Shown here: positions 8,698 to 18,501 of the stretch, in pieces
How the letters are laid out: each line of letters begins with the position of its first letter
Position numbering within the stretch: the first letter of the stretch is position 1
Origin: Bacteroidia bacterium
GTDB lineage: Bacteria > Bacteroidota > Bacteroidia > UKL13-3
Reading direction: 5' to 3'
Assembly (NCBI GenBank): GCA_021740845.1
Contig: JAIOYZ010000026.1
Coordinates: 1-57,630, forward strand
DNA length: 57,630 nucleotides
The notes under the pieces: generated by a model
What the model was told of the DNA's origin: nothing
Database searches by the model: none
Seen by the model: only the letters and a program-made list of their open reading frames with translations
Program-made: the position numbers and the translations under genes

Positions 8698-10924
8698 AGA
8701 AGTTAATTGGTCTGCTGATAGAAGTTATAGGACAAATAGTGAGAACGAACCTATTCAATTCTATCTGGATGGATTGTGTAATAGCCTGAACTTTGATTTG
8801 CTTTTAGGTTATTTTAGTTCTGCTGCAATTAATGTGTTAAGTCTTGGATTTGCATCCTTTATCCATAACGGCGGAACCATGAGGGTAATTTTTAATAATA
8901 TTTTATCTAAAAGTGATAAGGATGCAGTGTCAATGGCAAGTGAACCAGATTATGAGTATAATGAAATAGATTTAAGAGATATTAAGGAATTAAGGAAAAC
9001 GTTAAATGAATACAACGATCATTTTTTTCAATGTTTGGCTTATTTAATTTCTATTAAACGAATTCAAATAAAAATTATTAAGCCAAAGTTAGGCAATGGA
9101 ATAGCACATTTTAAATCCGGCATTTTTTCTGATGAGTATAATACCATTGGATTTAAAGCATCCTGCAATTTTACTGCATATGGATTAATTGAAAATCTCG
9201 AAGAATTAGATGCCTTTTTAAGTTGGGAGAATAGCCGCTCAACCAAAATGATAAACCGACAAACAAATGATTTCAATCAAATTTTCAACGAGTTGGATAC
9301 AAATATTGAGTATTTAGATGTTAAAAATGTTGAAATTGCTATTCAAAGCGAGTTTGGAGGAAAAACAGAACAAGAGCTTTTAATACAAGAAAAAGAATTG
9401 CTAATCAAAAAGGGACAATTCTTAAAAAATGCTAGTTTAAAAAAGACTATTGATAGGATAAACAATAAAATTGATGAAATTTCTAGTCTTCCAAAATTTC
9501 CATATGCTTCAGGTCCTAGAGAATATCAAAAGGATGCCTATGGTAACTGGGTCAAGAATAATTACCAAGGAATTTTTGCAATGGCCACTGGTACGGGAAA
9601 GACAATTACATCATTAAATTGTCTATTTGAGGAATTTAATAAATCTGAGTCCAAGACTTATCATGCACTTATTTTGGTTCCAACCTTAATATTAGTTGAA
9701 CAATGGGAGAACGAATGCAAGCAATTTAATTTCCAGGATTTTATTTTGGTTTCGTCCAAAACAAATTGGGAATCAGAATTGGCAACAACCTTATCAATTT
9801 CTAAAAGGACTCCAACATCATTTATTATAATTGCAACATATGCTTCATTCGTAAAGAATAAATTTCAAAATGCTCTTATTGACCTTCCGAGCGATACGAT
9901 TTTAATTGCAGATGAAGCTCATAATATTGGTTCTCCAAATATTTCAAAGTTGCTTTCCAAAATACAATTAGAAAAAAGGATTGGACTATCTGCAACACCA
10001 AAGAGAAATTATGACGAAATTGGAAGTGATGCAATGTCCAACTTTTTTAATGATAAGCCCCCGTTTACATATAGTTTTAGCATGGAAAGGGCAATTGATG
10101 AAGGGATTTTATGTAAATATTATTACTATCCACATATTGTTCAATTAACAAATGAAGAATTACAGGAGTACATTGAAATTTCCAAAAAACTAGCTAGATT
10201 TTTTAATATTAACACTGGCGATTTTGATGGAAATGATATTGCCGAGATGCTTTTATTGAAAAGGAAAAGAATACTACATAAGGCAGAAAATAAATTGGGA
10301 AAAGCAATTTCTATTTTAAAGAATAAATATGAAATAGAAGGAAGTTTAAATTACAGCTTTATATATGTTCCAGAAGGAAGTGTCACAGAGGAATCAGAAA
10401 ATGGATTCAGTGATGAAGAAAGCATTAAAATAATTAATCAATACACAAGGGAAATTGGCAGAATAGATAGTAAAATTAGGGTGAATCAATTTGTTAGTGG
10501 CATGACAGACAGAAATCAAATTTTAAATCAGTTCAAATCTGGTAAAATTAATGTATTGGCTTCAATGAAATGTTTAGATGAAGGAGTTGATATTCCAAGA
10601 GCTGAGTTTGCGATTTTTTGTTCAAGTACTGGAAATCCTAGACAATTTATTCAAAGAAGAGGAAGAATACTTAGAAAACATCCACAAAAGGATATTGCCA
10701 TAATCCATGATTTAGTGGTGGTTCCAGATATTTTTTTTTCAAATAGAGATTCCGAAACTTTTAAATTAGAAAGGACAATGGTTGAGAAAGAAATTGAAAG
10801 AGTTATGTACTTTGCCACATTAGCAATAAATCCTCATGAAACAGAGGAGGTTTTTAATGAAATCTGTGAGCACTATGAATTAAATATTTATACGATTGGA
10901 AACAAATTAAGAGGAAATGACTAA
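8690..10924 (+). CDS. PLD-like/SF2 helicase, phosphorothioation-linked restriction protein
   Basis: A 744-aa protein. The N-terminal ~190 residues resemble a phospholipase-D-type nuclease module with H140-F-K142 and, about 16 residues on, FKASCNFTAYG in place of the usual G-S-x-N-F-S. The helicase core carries GTGKT at 301-305, DEAH in LIADEAHNIG (about 414), GLSATPKRN, and motif VI RQFIQRRGRILRKH. NCBI families of 'DNA phosphorothioation system restriction enzyme' have this general form, which together with the neighbouring desulfurase and SspBCD suggests it attacks unmodified DNA. It overlaps the gene before and the gene after by 8 nt each. Assignment to SspF or another letter of the SspFGH module cannot be settled by eye. 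Confidence 0.78.
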   Translation: MLKEVNWSADRSYRTNSENEPIQFYLDGLCNSLNFDLLLGYFSSAAINVLSLGFASFIHNGGTMRVIFNNILSKSDKDAVSMASEPDYEYNEIDLRDIKELRKTLNEYNDHFFQCLAYLISIKRIQIKIIKPKLGNGIAHFKSGIFSDEYNTIGFKASCNFTAYGLIENLEELDAFLSWENSRSTKMINRQTNDFNQIFNELDTNIEYLDVKNVEIAIQSEFGGKTEQELLIQEKELLIKKGQFLKNASLKKTIDRINNKIDEISSLPKFPYASGPREYQKDAYGNWVKNNYQGIFAMATGTGKTITSLNCLFEEFNKSESKTYHALILVPTLILVEQWENECKQFNFQDFILVSSKTNWESELATTLSISKRTPTSFIIIATYASFVKNKFQNALIDLPSDTILIADEAHNIGSPNISKLLSKIQLEKRIGLSATPKRNYDEIGSDAMSNFFNDKPPFTYSFSMERAIDEGILCKYYYYPHIVQLTNEELQEYIEISKKLARFFNINTGDFDGNDIAEMLLLKRKRILHKAENKLGKAISILKNKYEIEGSLNYSFIYVPEGSVTEESENGFSDEESIKIINQYTREIGRIDSKIRVNQFVSGMTDRNQILNQFKSGKINVLASMKCLDEGVDIPRAEFAIFCSSTGNPRQFIQRRGRILRKHPQKDIAIIHDLVVVPDIFFSNRDSETFKLERTMVEKEIERVMYFATLAINPHETEEVFNEICEHYELNIYTIGNKLRGND

Positions 10925-11135
10925 AGAAGAATTATTAAGATCGTTTTTAGAAGACGAGCTTCTTATTGATAAAAATTACCTTAAAAAGGGTGAATTTGAA
11001 AAATATAAATGGGCTACCCCTAACAATCAAAAGTTAATTGAGGTTTTAAAGACCGCAATTGAGGGTCAACTTTCAAACGAAAGTCCCCTAATTACAGAAA
11101 AGAAAATTAACCAATTTCTAAACAAGCAAACATGA
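10917..11135 (+). CDS. 72-aa acidic/helical protein in the restriction operon
   Basis: Small, charged, cytoplasmic protein with no Cys and no membrane segment, predicted helical from its Leu/Lys/Glu pattern. It overlaps the helicase by 8 nt and the SMC-like gene by 4 nt (ATGA), so it is clearly translated as part of the operon. Its size and place suggest a middle subunit linking the helicase and the ATPase, comparable to small partners in other Dnd/Ssp restriction sets. No family is recognised. Confidence 0.75.
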   Translation: MTKEELLRSFLEDELLIDKNYLKKGEFEKYKWATPNNQKLIEVLKTAIEGQLSNESPLITEKKINQFLNKQT

Positions 11136-13321
11136 TACTAGAAAGCATAGAAATTTCAAACTTTATGTGTTATGCGGGCTATAATAAGTTTGATTTCACA
11201 GAAGGTATTAACGTTATTATTGGTGATAATGGTTATGGTAAATCTAAATTATTTGATGCATTTTATTGGGTAATGTATAATGAATGTTTTGATACAAATA
11301 AGAAGAAGTTCCAAAAATCCTCTCTACTTAAAAAATTGATTATCTCTGATAAAGCTATTAATGAAATAGATGAAGGTTTAATATCAGCATCCGTAATACT
11401 TACCTTTAAAAATTTAGATAAGGGAAATGTATATATTCTTGAGAGAAAGTATAGTGTTAAAAAGTTGGATGGAAATTTAATTGAAGATATAGATAGTGAA
11501 GAGGTTGTGTGGCAAAAGGACCTGCACTACCTGACAGCGAAAGAAGTAATTGATTCTGAACAAATTTCTAGAATCAAAAAAACAATACTTCCTGATAATA
11601 TTAAACCCTATATGTGGTTTCAAGGTGAGCAGGTTGAGTCCATTATTGACTTTAATAAAACCGACACTTTAACTCAGGCAATTAATGTTTTATCAAATAT
11701 TACAAGGTATGATCATATTACCGAAATTTCGGAAAATTTAAAAGAATCAACAACTAAAGAATTCAATAAGAAACAACGAGATTTAAGTGGTGATAAAGAA
11801 AAAAGTTCAAGTCTTGAATTGCAAAGAAATGAAACTTTAATACGTTTAAAGGAGCTTCAAAAACAAGAACTACAAATACAAGATACAAAGGCTACCGCTG
11901 AGGAAAAATCAGAACAATTATTAAATAAAATTTCTGATGCACAAAAAATAAAAGAAGTTGAGGCAAAAAGGAGAAGTATAGAAAAAAACCTACAGGAAAC
12001 GCAAGAAGAGTTTACGGAGGAACAAAAGTTATTACACAAAAAATTGTTCACCAATAAATGGGTTTTGAAAGGGACCGAAAATCTTTTTGATAAATATGGC
12101 TCCCTGTATAATAATTATGAGCAAACGAAACTAAAGCAGGAATTAACTAAGCAAGCAAGGATAGAATCAGAGAATCAAATCATGACTGAACTTCATGCAA
12201 GACTGCCTGTGGATGTGCCAGAACCTATTCATTTAGAGAATATGTTAAGCAATGAACGTTGTTTAGTTTGTGATAGAGAAGCACAAATTGGCTCAGATGC
12301 TTATCTCAAAATTAAAGAACTACTTGATAGGTCAAAAACTAAGGTAAAGACTATTGAAAGTGAAGACTCAAATATTCATGATTTTGGTGCCGACCTAAGA
12401 AAATTATATCAAAATGGATTAGGCTTAAGTCACATTATTAAAAATATTGATGATGATATTGCTTCTACTTTTAGGCGTTTAAGAAAGCTCGATAAGAAAA
12501 GGAAAACACTTACAGAAGAATTAAAGTCAATTGAATCTGCGATTAATAGTTTAATTGTTGATACTGCCTTAAACGTAAACCAGGCAAACGACTTACTTAA
12601 CCAATATAGTGCGCAAAATGAACTTGCCAAAAGGGCCATTACTCAAGAATATTCGACTGCGAATGATATTTTAAAAAGGAAACAAGAATTACAACAATTA
12701 GATATTGAATTGGGTAAATTGGTTTCGGGTGAAATACCAGCCTATTTAATCGATAAACTTAAGGTTGTTGAAGAGTTTAATACTTTAGCACATTCAACAA
12801 GAAGAAGAGTTTTTGATTCATTAGTAAAGATTCTTGAAACAGAGGCAAATCAGCATTATCAACTGATGACACAAGGAAACATGTCGGCAAGAGGAATAAT
12901 TAAGCTAAAAGAGCTAAATAATGGCAAAAACTATATGCCAGAGTTAATTGATGATAAGGGAAATGTATTAATGCAATTAAATACTGGAAATATTATTCTA
13001 ATTAAGCTTGCTACGATAATGGCAATTATTTCAGCCAGACAAGGTTCAAGAGACACTGATTTATATACACTCATCACAGATGCTCCTATGTCAGTTTTTG
13101 GAGAAGATTATACCATTGGTTTTTGCAAAACAGTAAGCAATGTTTATCGCCAAAGTATAATTATGAGTAAGGAGTTCTACAAGAACATGGAATTAAGAAA
13201 ACAACTTTTATCCAATCCAGAAATAAAGCTTGGTAAAGTTTATTTAATTACTCCATCCATTCCAGAAAATTCAAGAGCTAACAGAAATCAATTAAGTACA
13301 AATATTCAAGCGTTAAACTAA
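11132..13321 (+). CDS. SMC/Rad50-like ATPase (DndD-like) of the restriction operon
   Basis: A 729-aa ABC-type ATPase. Residues 1-45 carry the N-terminal strand and Walker A GDNGYGKSK (31-39). A Q-loop-like segment FQGEQ is at 163-167. A long coiled coil runs about 195-345, a zinc-hook-like C377-L-V-C380 sits near the apex, a second coiled coil follows to about 560, and Walker B is in YTLITDAPMSVFGED near the C-terminus. This is the build of Rad50, RecN and DndD. It starts with ATGA overlap and ends by sharing one base with the next ATG. In DndABCDE the DndD ATPase belongs to modification, but here the partner genes are helicase-type, so it more likely powers the restriction arm. Confidence 0.82.
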   Translation: MILESIEISNFMCYAGYNKFDFTEGINVIIGDNGYGKSKLFDAFYWVMYNECFDTNKKKFQKSSLLKKLIISDKAINEIDEGLISASVILTFKNLDKGNVYILERKYSVKKLDGNLIEDIDSEEVVWQKDLHYLTAKEVIDSEQISRIKKTILPDNIKPYMWFQGEQVESIIDFNKTDTLTQAINVLSNITRYDHITEISENLKESTTKEFNKKQRDLSGDKEKSSSLELQRNETLIRLKELQKQELQIQDTKATAEEKSEQLLNKISDAQKIKEVEAKRRSIEKNLQETQEEFTEEQKLLHKKLFTNKWVLKGTENLFDKYGSLYNNYEQTKLKQELTKQARIESENQIMTELHARLPVDVPEPIHLENMLSNERCLVCDREAQIGSDAYLKIKELLDRSKTKVKTIESEDSNIHDFGADLRKLYQNGLGLSHIIKNIDDDIASTFRRLRKLDKKRKTLTEELKSIESAINSLIVDTALNVNQANDLLNQYSAQNELAKRAITQEYSTANDILKRKQELQQLDIELGKLVSGEIPAYLIDKLKVVEEFNTLAHSTRRRVFDSLVKILETEANQHYQLMTQGNMSARGIIKLKELNNGKNYMPELIDDKGNVLMQLNTGNIILIKLATIMAIISARQGSRDTDLYTLITDAPMSVFGEDYTIGFCKTVSNVYRQSIIMSKEFYKNMELRKQLLSNPEIKLGKVYLITPSIPENSRANRNQLSTNIQALN

Positions 13322-13812
13322 TGGATTTATTAAAACGAATAAAGGATAGAGCCCCAGAATATGATAGTCAGTATTATGACATGATATTAGACTTTACAAT
13401 TGAACAAGGTGGAAAGGCAGGAACGAGCACTGAAGCTGATAGATGGAAACAAGGGAAATACTTTTCTACTAGGTATGAAATGTATATGTATGCGGCACTA
13501 TTGGGTCTAAAAAAGGACTATAAAATTCCTATAACCTATGGCACCAAAAAGGATAAATTCATTGAAATGCGGGCGTGGCAACCACAGGACATCACAGATT
13601 ATGTAATCATGGGAGTTATCACTAAAGCAGATTTCAATTTTAACGAATTTGAAAACTGGGAAGAGGAAAAAGTTGAAAAGAAAATAACCGAATTAAAAGG
13701 CATTCTTGAAGACTACGCAAATGGTGGATTTGATTTAATAAGAGCTAAAAAAGAATCAGATCCAAACTACTTTTTGCAAAATGAAAATTGCTTTTTGGAT
13801 TTGTTAGGGTGA
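13321..13812 (+). CDS. 163-aa operon-end protein of unknown family
   Basis: Soluble protein without signal peptide or membrane segment. The middle contains EADRWKQGKYFSTRYEMYMY and EMRAWQPQDITDY, aromatic-rich stretches that look like a folded domain and not a linker; the C-terminal third is acidic. It starts at the stop codon of the ATPase (TAATG), hence strict coupling. Proteins of this size are known as dnd-associated factors next to PT restriction genes, but I cannot match it to one with confidence. It ends 8 bp before the stop of the convergent PIN gene. Confidence 0.72.
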   Translation: MDLLKRIKDRAPEYDSQYYDMILDFTIEQGGKAGTSTEADRWKQGKYFSTRYEMYMYAALLGLKKDYKIPITYGTKKDKFIEMRAWQPQDITDYVIMGVITKADFNFNEFENWEEEKVEKKITELKGILEDYANGGFDLIRAKKESDPNYFLQNENCFLDLLG

Positions 13813-13820
13813 AAAATGAT

Positions 13821-14648
13821 CTAAAATTTATAAAAAGGTTTACTATCTGCAAATTCAATATTTTGATTAATTTTAGCTAGAAAATCAGATGAAATTTCGC
13901 TTCTAAAAAAATCAGAAAATTGTATTAGCATGTCAAATAATGGAGAATACTTCTTTTTATTTTCCGTGACTTGTGAATACAATGAAGCAACCTTTCCAAG
14001 TTCTAATTTATTTATCGACTGCTTCAAACTACCTAACATTATTATTAATTCTCTATTTCTTATTTCATTTCTTGGAATTTCAAAGTTTTGCAAAACCTTT
14101 TCTAAAGCACTTATTTCGCAGGCGTACTCATGATATAATAACGATAAAAATCGCTTTAAATCTCCAGTTGTGAAGCCATCATTATGTCTATAAAGTGTAA
14201 TTAGCAAATCAACGCTATCTTCTATGTACCCTATTTTATGATATTCTAAATAAGGTGCAAATTCCTTTTTAGCAGGGGAATCATCTGTAAAGAATAAAAC
14301 TCTTGTTTTGTTAAATGTATTCAAATAAAAGGATAACATCATACTTTGATACTCCCCATTTTTCTTCGAATAATTAAGTAATTTTGATAGTGCTTCATCT
14401 AAATCCTTATAACTCTCATCACTATAAATGCGTTCTCTTAAATAGTTGAGTTTAATTTCAATATCTTTATGCATTTCTATTGGGTATGGAATTGTTTTTT
14501 GAAGCTTCTTAAAAACATTTTTATTGATTTCGTCATACACTACTTTACATAGTACAAATTCAAGCTTTTGAAGTTTTTTCAACAAAAATTCATCTTCATC
14601 GATATGAAGCAAATTTATTAAGGTACATGCATCGATAATATATTGCAT
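13821..14648 (-). CDS. PIN-fold nuclease-like protein ending the ssp operon
   Basis: A 275-aa protein whose first 130 residues follow the PIN nuclease pattern: D6 with T9 (IIDACTLINLL), E40 (VVYDEINKN), an acidic pair region GEYQSM with E99, and D122/D123 in LFFTDDSPAKKEF. These are the acidic positions that bind metal in PIN RNases/DNases. The remaining ~145 residues are helical and unassigned, longer than in toxin-type PIN proteins of ~130-150 aa, so this is not a plain VapC. It lies 3 nt after the AAA ATPase gene, which suggests that the ATPase controls or delivers it. Substrate unknown. Confidence 0.72.
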   Translation of the reverse strand: MQYIIDACTLINLLHIDEDEFLLKKLQKLEFVLCKVVYDEINKNVFKKLQKTIPYPIEMHKDIEIKLNYLRERIYSDESYKDLDEALSKLLNYSKKNGEYQSMMLSFYLNTFNKTRVLFFTDDSPAKKEFAPYLEYHKIGYIEDSVDLLITLYRHNDGFTTGDLKRFLSLLYHEYACEISALEKVLQNFEIPRNEIRNRELIIMLGSLKQSINKLELGKVASLYSQVTENKKKYSPLFDMLIQFSDFFRSEISSDFLAKINQNIEFADSKPFYKF

Positions 14649-14651
14649 AAA

Positions 14652-15767
14652 CTAATTCTTCCAACCAATTACATCAGTTAAATTAGTTTTGTAATACTCC
14701 AAGTCAATTGGTGATTTGCTATCTGATTCGGCCAAATCCACCAATGTCCCTAATGCTTCATTAATATTTCTAATCGATACATTACCAAGGTCTTTTAAAA
14801 TTTGTTGAAGTAAAGTTTCATTAAAAGGCGAATAAATATTTGTATCATTTATATCTTCAACTTTATATGCCTTTAATAATTCTGAAACATACGTCAAAAT
14901 TTCGGGTTCTTTTGGTAATTCGAAATTTATACGATCCTTAATTCTTGATTTTAATGCTTCACTAATGTATTCTCCCAAATCTTCAATATTAAATAATGCA
15001 GATTGAGTTAAATTCAGAAAAATCAATAAATTGTTTGGTGTATTATCTAATAGCTCTCGCAAAAACGAATTGGTTTTATCACCATTTACCTTCGTTAATA
15101 TCGCAATATCTTCAAACTCATCAATCCATAAAATGACAGAAGAGTAAACCGATCCATTAAATGTTAAACATGAAAAAATAACGGATAATAACTTTGAATA
15201 ATCTGTGTCCGGATTTAAAACCCTTTGTATTCCGCGTTCTGATAGAGATCTATTGTCAGTGGCATTTGCAGAGCCATATAAATACCTCCTGAATAAATTT
15301 TCTTCTATTTCATCATTAAAAAACGCCTTAGCAACATTTTTTATAAAACCATTATCACCAATTAAATCTATATAATTAATAAGATCTTCCTTCTGCGAAT
15401 TAAAGGAAGCCCTCAAAAGGCTGATATCAAGTTTATCAACGATTGTTGTATAAAAATCCTCAATTGGCGATTTACCTTTAGGCAATGTTACAAAAATGAA
15501 ATAAGGTATTTTACCTCCAGCTTCCTCAGATATTTCTGCAAGAACAGTTTTTTTTCCAAAATATCTAGCGGCGTGTGTTTTTCCACTTCCATATTCCCCC
15601 CAATTTAGTATTAATGAAGAATTTGGAACTTTAATTGCTCTTTTAATTCTATTATGAAATTTTTCCTTGATAAGTGGAAATCCCGCCCATATTATTTCTG
15701 TTGAACTAATTGCAGGTGTATGCCTGAATGGATTGGACTTTAAATTAAATAATTTTTCGTATGACAT
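14652..15767 (-). CDS. ORC/Cdc6-like AAA+ ATPase in the ssp operon
   Basis: A 371-aa P-loop protein. It opens with LFNLKSNPFRHTPA, a phrase typical of ORC-like bacterial ATPases, then Walker A GEYGSGKT (57-64), Walker B VILWIDEFED (D216, E217), a sensor-1-type strand LLIFLNLTQ, and a segment LKSRIKDRINFELP resembling the arginine-bearing end of the AAA fold. A helical C-terminus follows. Such ATPases bind DNA or load partner enzymes. It is 2 nt from the 543-aa gene upstream and 3 nt from the PIN gene downstream. It is distinct from SspC, so the operon codes for two AAA proteins. Confidence 0.8.
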   Translation of the reverse strand: MSYEKLFNLKSNPFRHTPAISSTEIIWAGFPLIKEKFHNRIKRAIKVPNSSLILNWGEYGSGKTHAARYFGKKTVLAEISEEAGGKIPYFIFVTLPKGKSPIEDFYTTIVDKLDISLLRASFNSQKEDLINYIDLIGDNGFIKNVAKAFFNDEIEENLFRRYLYGSANATDNRSLSERGIQRVLNPDTDYSKLLSVIFSCLTFNGSVYSSVILWIDEFEDIAILTKVNGDKTNSFLRELLDNTPNNLLIFLNLTQSALFNIEDLGEYISEALKSRIKDRINFELPKEPEILTYVSELLKAYKVEDINDTNIYSPFNETLLQQILKDLGNVSIRNINEALGTLVDLAESDSKSPIDLEYYKTNLTDVIGWKN

Positions 15768-15769
15768 AG

Positions 15770-17401
15770 TTAATTTTTTTGAATATAGCCATCTTCGTAT
15801 TGTGGCTGAAATTTATAAATATATTGACTCTTCAAATTTTCTTCTAATATACTTAAAATTGTGTTGTTTGATATTGAGTACTTATGATTTATATACATTG
15901 AATATTTAGTGTATAAAATAGCCTGTGAGGAAGTTACTCTATTTGGAGCAAGTGTTTTAAAACAATCAAAACTCTTATCAATATATAATTTAATTAAGTT
16001 TACAATTTCATTTAATGGCATTCGTTTCTCCCAATAATAATTGTTATTTGCATAGCTTAAGGCATGAGGAAAGTAATTTCTCAAAAACAATTTGGAGTCT
16101 TCAATTTGCTTACAATTGACATCAATCCATGAAGCTAGTTCATTAAAAAATGCCTCACCAAAAGTAGAAATTGAAATAATATTTGATTCACTTAATGTTA
16201 TAAGTCCAAGATCTGCCATCCAATTCAATCTTGGCATAATTACATGTTCAAGATAAACTTTTGGTGCTTTCCAAGCTTCTACCCGCTTTCTAATGGCCTT
16301 TATTTCTGATAAACCTTTATTGTTCTTTATGAATTCTTCAGCCATTAATTGAGAATCTAATTTTTCCAATAGCAGTGATTGAAAATTTTCTATTAAGGAT
16401 TTTGTATCCTCAAATCTTTTAATGTAAATTGATTCAATTATTAAAGAAAAATATAAATAATCTTCATTTAGAAGGATTTCAAGAAAAAATAATTTATCCA
16501 AATCATCTAAAATAAAAGGGTTCAAATTAGTACTAGAAAATGTCTTCCTTAACTCAATATAAACTCTAAGTGATTTTGAGGGCACAATAACCCTATTTAC
16601 GCTAGCTACTAGTCCTAATTCTTTTATTAATTCATAATAAGGCTGCGCTGACTTTCCATTTAGGGATTGTATTAATCCCTTATTATTTTCAATGTCCTCT
16701 AAAAACACATTAAAAGTTGTAGCATACGACTCAAATTTTTTATTCACAAATCTCTCAGGTAGCCTTTGATTCTGAGATAATAATTCGAAGAAAATTTTGA
16801 GATAGCCTAATCTTCTGACTTTTGTATTGGTGTTTAAAATACCTGGAGAATTAAGTTCACCGTTTTTTTTGATTTTAGGGTGATAATAAATTGGGGCTAA
16901 TCCTATAATATCAATGGTTTCAATTTCCTTAAAAATTTTAAATACATTTTCAGAAGTTATGAATTTAAGATTTAGAAAAAAACTTCCTACATAATTTGGT
17001 GCACCTCCACACATCTCGTCACCATAATCTAGGTCAAAATCGTATTTCCCAACTAAATTTGGAACAATATTATTTAATGCCCTCATCAATTTAAAAACTG
17101 ATTTCGCAACAGAAATTATTTCATCCTTGTCATTTAGATTTTCACCATTTTGTCTAAGTTCGGCATTTTCGAAAAATGCCACATATATACTCTCAATACC
17201 TTCAAAGTTTTGGTTATCGATAATTTCTTGAATATTATCTAATAACCCGAGTTCCTCATATCCAAAATCCTCGTTGTCCTTAGATGTAATTTTAATTTTT
17301 ATACACCAATCATTTAACTCGAAAAAAATTATACCTTTACTTTCCCATCGCCATTCCGACCTACTGGTAATATGATAAATAATTTTTAATAAATCTCTCA
17401 T
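15770..17401 (-). CDS. 543-aa unknown protein between sspD and the AAA/PIN pair
   Basis: Soluble, no signal peptide. I place the start at 17401 (MRDLLKIIYH...), because its ATG overlaps the sspD stop as ATGA; an in-frame ATG six codons earlier (17419) is less likely. The N-terminal ~170 residues contain a Cys/Gly segment DYGDEMCGGAPNYVGSFFLN. The rest is Leu/Ile-rich and helical with winged-helix-like stretches (LGLVASVNRVIVPSKS near 270; LGLITLSESNIISISTFGEAF near 410). The repeated helix-turn-strand look suggests DNA binding or target recognition, but no family is recognised. Its position in the operon ties it to phosphorothioation and to the AAA/PIN pair. Confidence 0.75.
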   Translation of the reverse strand: MRDLLKIIYHITSRSEWRWESKGIIFFELNDWCIKIKITSKDNEDFGYEELGLLDNIQEIIDNQNFEGIESIYVAFFENAELRQNGENLNDKDEIISVAKSVFKLMRALNNIVPNLVGKYDFDLDYGDEMCGGAPNYVGSFFLNLKFITSENVFKIFKEIETIDIIGLAPIYYHPKIKKNGELNSPGILNTNTKVRRLGYLKIFFELLSQNQRLPERFVNKKFESYATTFNVFLEDIENNKGLIQSLNGKSAQPYYELIKELGLVASVNRVIVPSKSLRVYIELRKTFSSTNLNPFILDDLDKLFFLEILLNEDYLYFSLIIESIYIKRFEDTKSLIENFQSLLLEKLDSQLMAEEFIKNNKGLSEIKAIRKRVEAWKAPKVYLEHVIMPRLNWMADLGLITLSESNIISISTFGEAFFNELASWIDVNCKQIEDSKLFLRNYFPHALSYANNNYYWEKRMPLNEIVNLIKLYIDKSFDCFKTLAPNRVTSSQAILYTKYSMYINHKYSISNNTILSILEENLKSQYIYKFQPQYEDGYIQKN

Positions 17402-18501
17402 ATAAAACAACTTGCACAACCTACACCCTCTTCCTCAGCCAAAATATCTAACAAATATGGGGATTTGACTTTGCTAGCGCGTTCTGAACGTTTAATATAA
17501 TCTTCTTTAATCTGCAAAACCCTTTCTGGCTTAATTAGCTCAGTCAATGGTTCATCTTGTATCCAGGTATATCCATCCTTTTCATATTCCATAGCTTTAG
17601 CAAATAAGTCGGGGTGTTGTTCAAATAACCATACCCATTCAATTTTTTGCTGATAAAAACAGAAAAAACAACCTGAACGACTGCGAGCATAATTACCCAT
17701 TTTGCCATTTACCTCAAATGCAACTTCTTTATAATATGCAGGTACACCAACACCAGAATCTTCCAATATTTTAAAAATATCCGCCCTAACTAAAATTTCT
17801 TCATTGGTAATTAAAGGGAAATTAATCTCGTTTGCTAATGGGTAATTAGTTGTTTTTACAAATTCAAAAACCGCTGCATTAAATTCCTTAATACCTAAAT
17901 CAAGTAATTGGGTTAGTTTCTGCTGTTGATTATATGATGCAGAAATTTTGGTGCCTAATATTTCTAAAACCCTAGGCAACTTATCCCCCGTCATAAATTC
18001 AACGTAAAACTTTTCGGCTAATGGAATATTGGTGTTTGCTAAAAATTTGCCAATTACATCTTCGCTCCAAATGTTCTTCCGAAATGGAAAAATGGATTGT
18101 ATATTAGACTTTTTTGAGATATAGCCTTCTCTATCTTCATCACCCCTAATTCCAACGTATGAAATTACTGGGTCATTGCCAACAAAGTCCTCAAATGGTT
18201 CTAATTTCAATTTTTTTGTGCACCATCTAGCATTAGATGAAGGTAAATATCCATTGTACATTTTAATAAAATGATCGAATGGCAATTCTGGGCTATTATT
18301 CGCACCAGTTAAACGGATGATTTTCTTGCCTAAAAAAATCTCCAAATTGGTAATCAATTGGTATGTTTCATCCAATTCTTTACCCGTATCGGAGGTATAG
18401 TACTCAATATCCAAATGAGGATAATTCTCCTTCATGTAAATAGCTAAAGCGGCACTATCCTTACCACCAGATATTCCTAATAAATGACGAACTTTACTCA
18501 T
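17398..18501 (-). CDS. sspD: PAPS-reductase-like ATP pyrophosphatase SspD (DndC-like)
   Basis: Activates the DNA phosphate with ATP so sulfur can be inserted. The PP-loop SGGKDSA occupies residues 11-17. ARWCTKKLKLEPFE (91-104) is the PAPS-reductase signature, and YVGIRGDEDREGY follows. Two CxxC pairs, C278/C281 (SGCFFCF) and C362/C365 at the very C-terminus (GCASCFI), fit the [4Fe-4S] cluster described for DndC. At 367 aa it is somewhat shorter than DndC (~500 aa). The 5' end overlaps sspC by 8 nt. Together with DUF4007 upstream this supports the Ssp rather than the Dnd branch. Confidence 0.88.
   Translation of the reverse strand: MSKVRHLLGISGGKDSAALAIYMKENYPHLDIEYYTSDTGKELDETYQLITNLEIFLGKKIIRLTGANNSPELPFDHFIKMYNGYLPSSNARWCTKKLKLEPFEDFVGNDPVISYVGIRGDEDREGYISKKSNIQSIFPFRKNIWSEDVIGKFLANTNIPLAEKFYVEFMTGDKLPRVLEILGTKISASYNQQQKLTQLLDLGIKEFNAAVFEFVKTTNYPLANEINFPLITNEEILVRADIFKILEDSGVGVPAYYKEVAFEVNGKMGNYARSRSGCFFCFYQQKIEWVWLFEQHPDLFAKAMEYEKDGYTWIQDEPLTELIKPERVLQIKEDYIKRSERASKVKSPYLLDILAEEEGVGCASCFI

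Noticed and set aside
13821-14648. VapC toxin
   Set aside because: About twice the usual length and coded in a large operon after an AAA ATPase, with no VapB-like partner.
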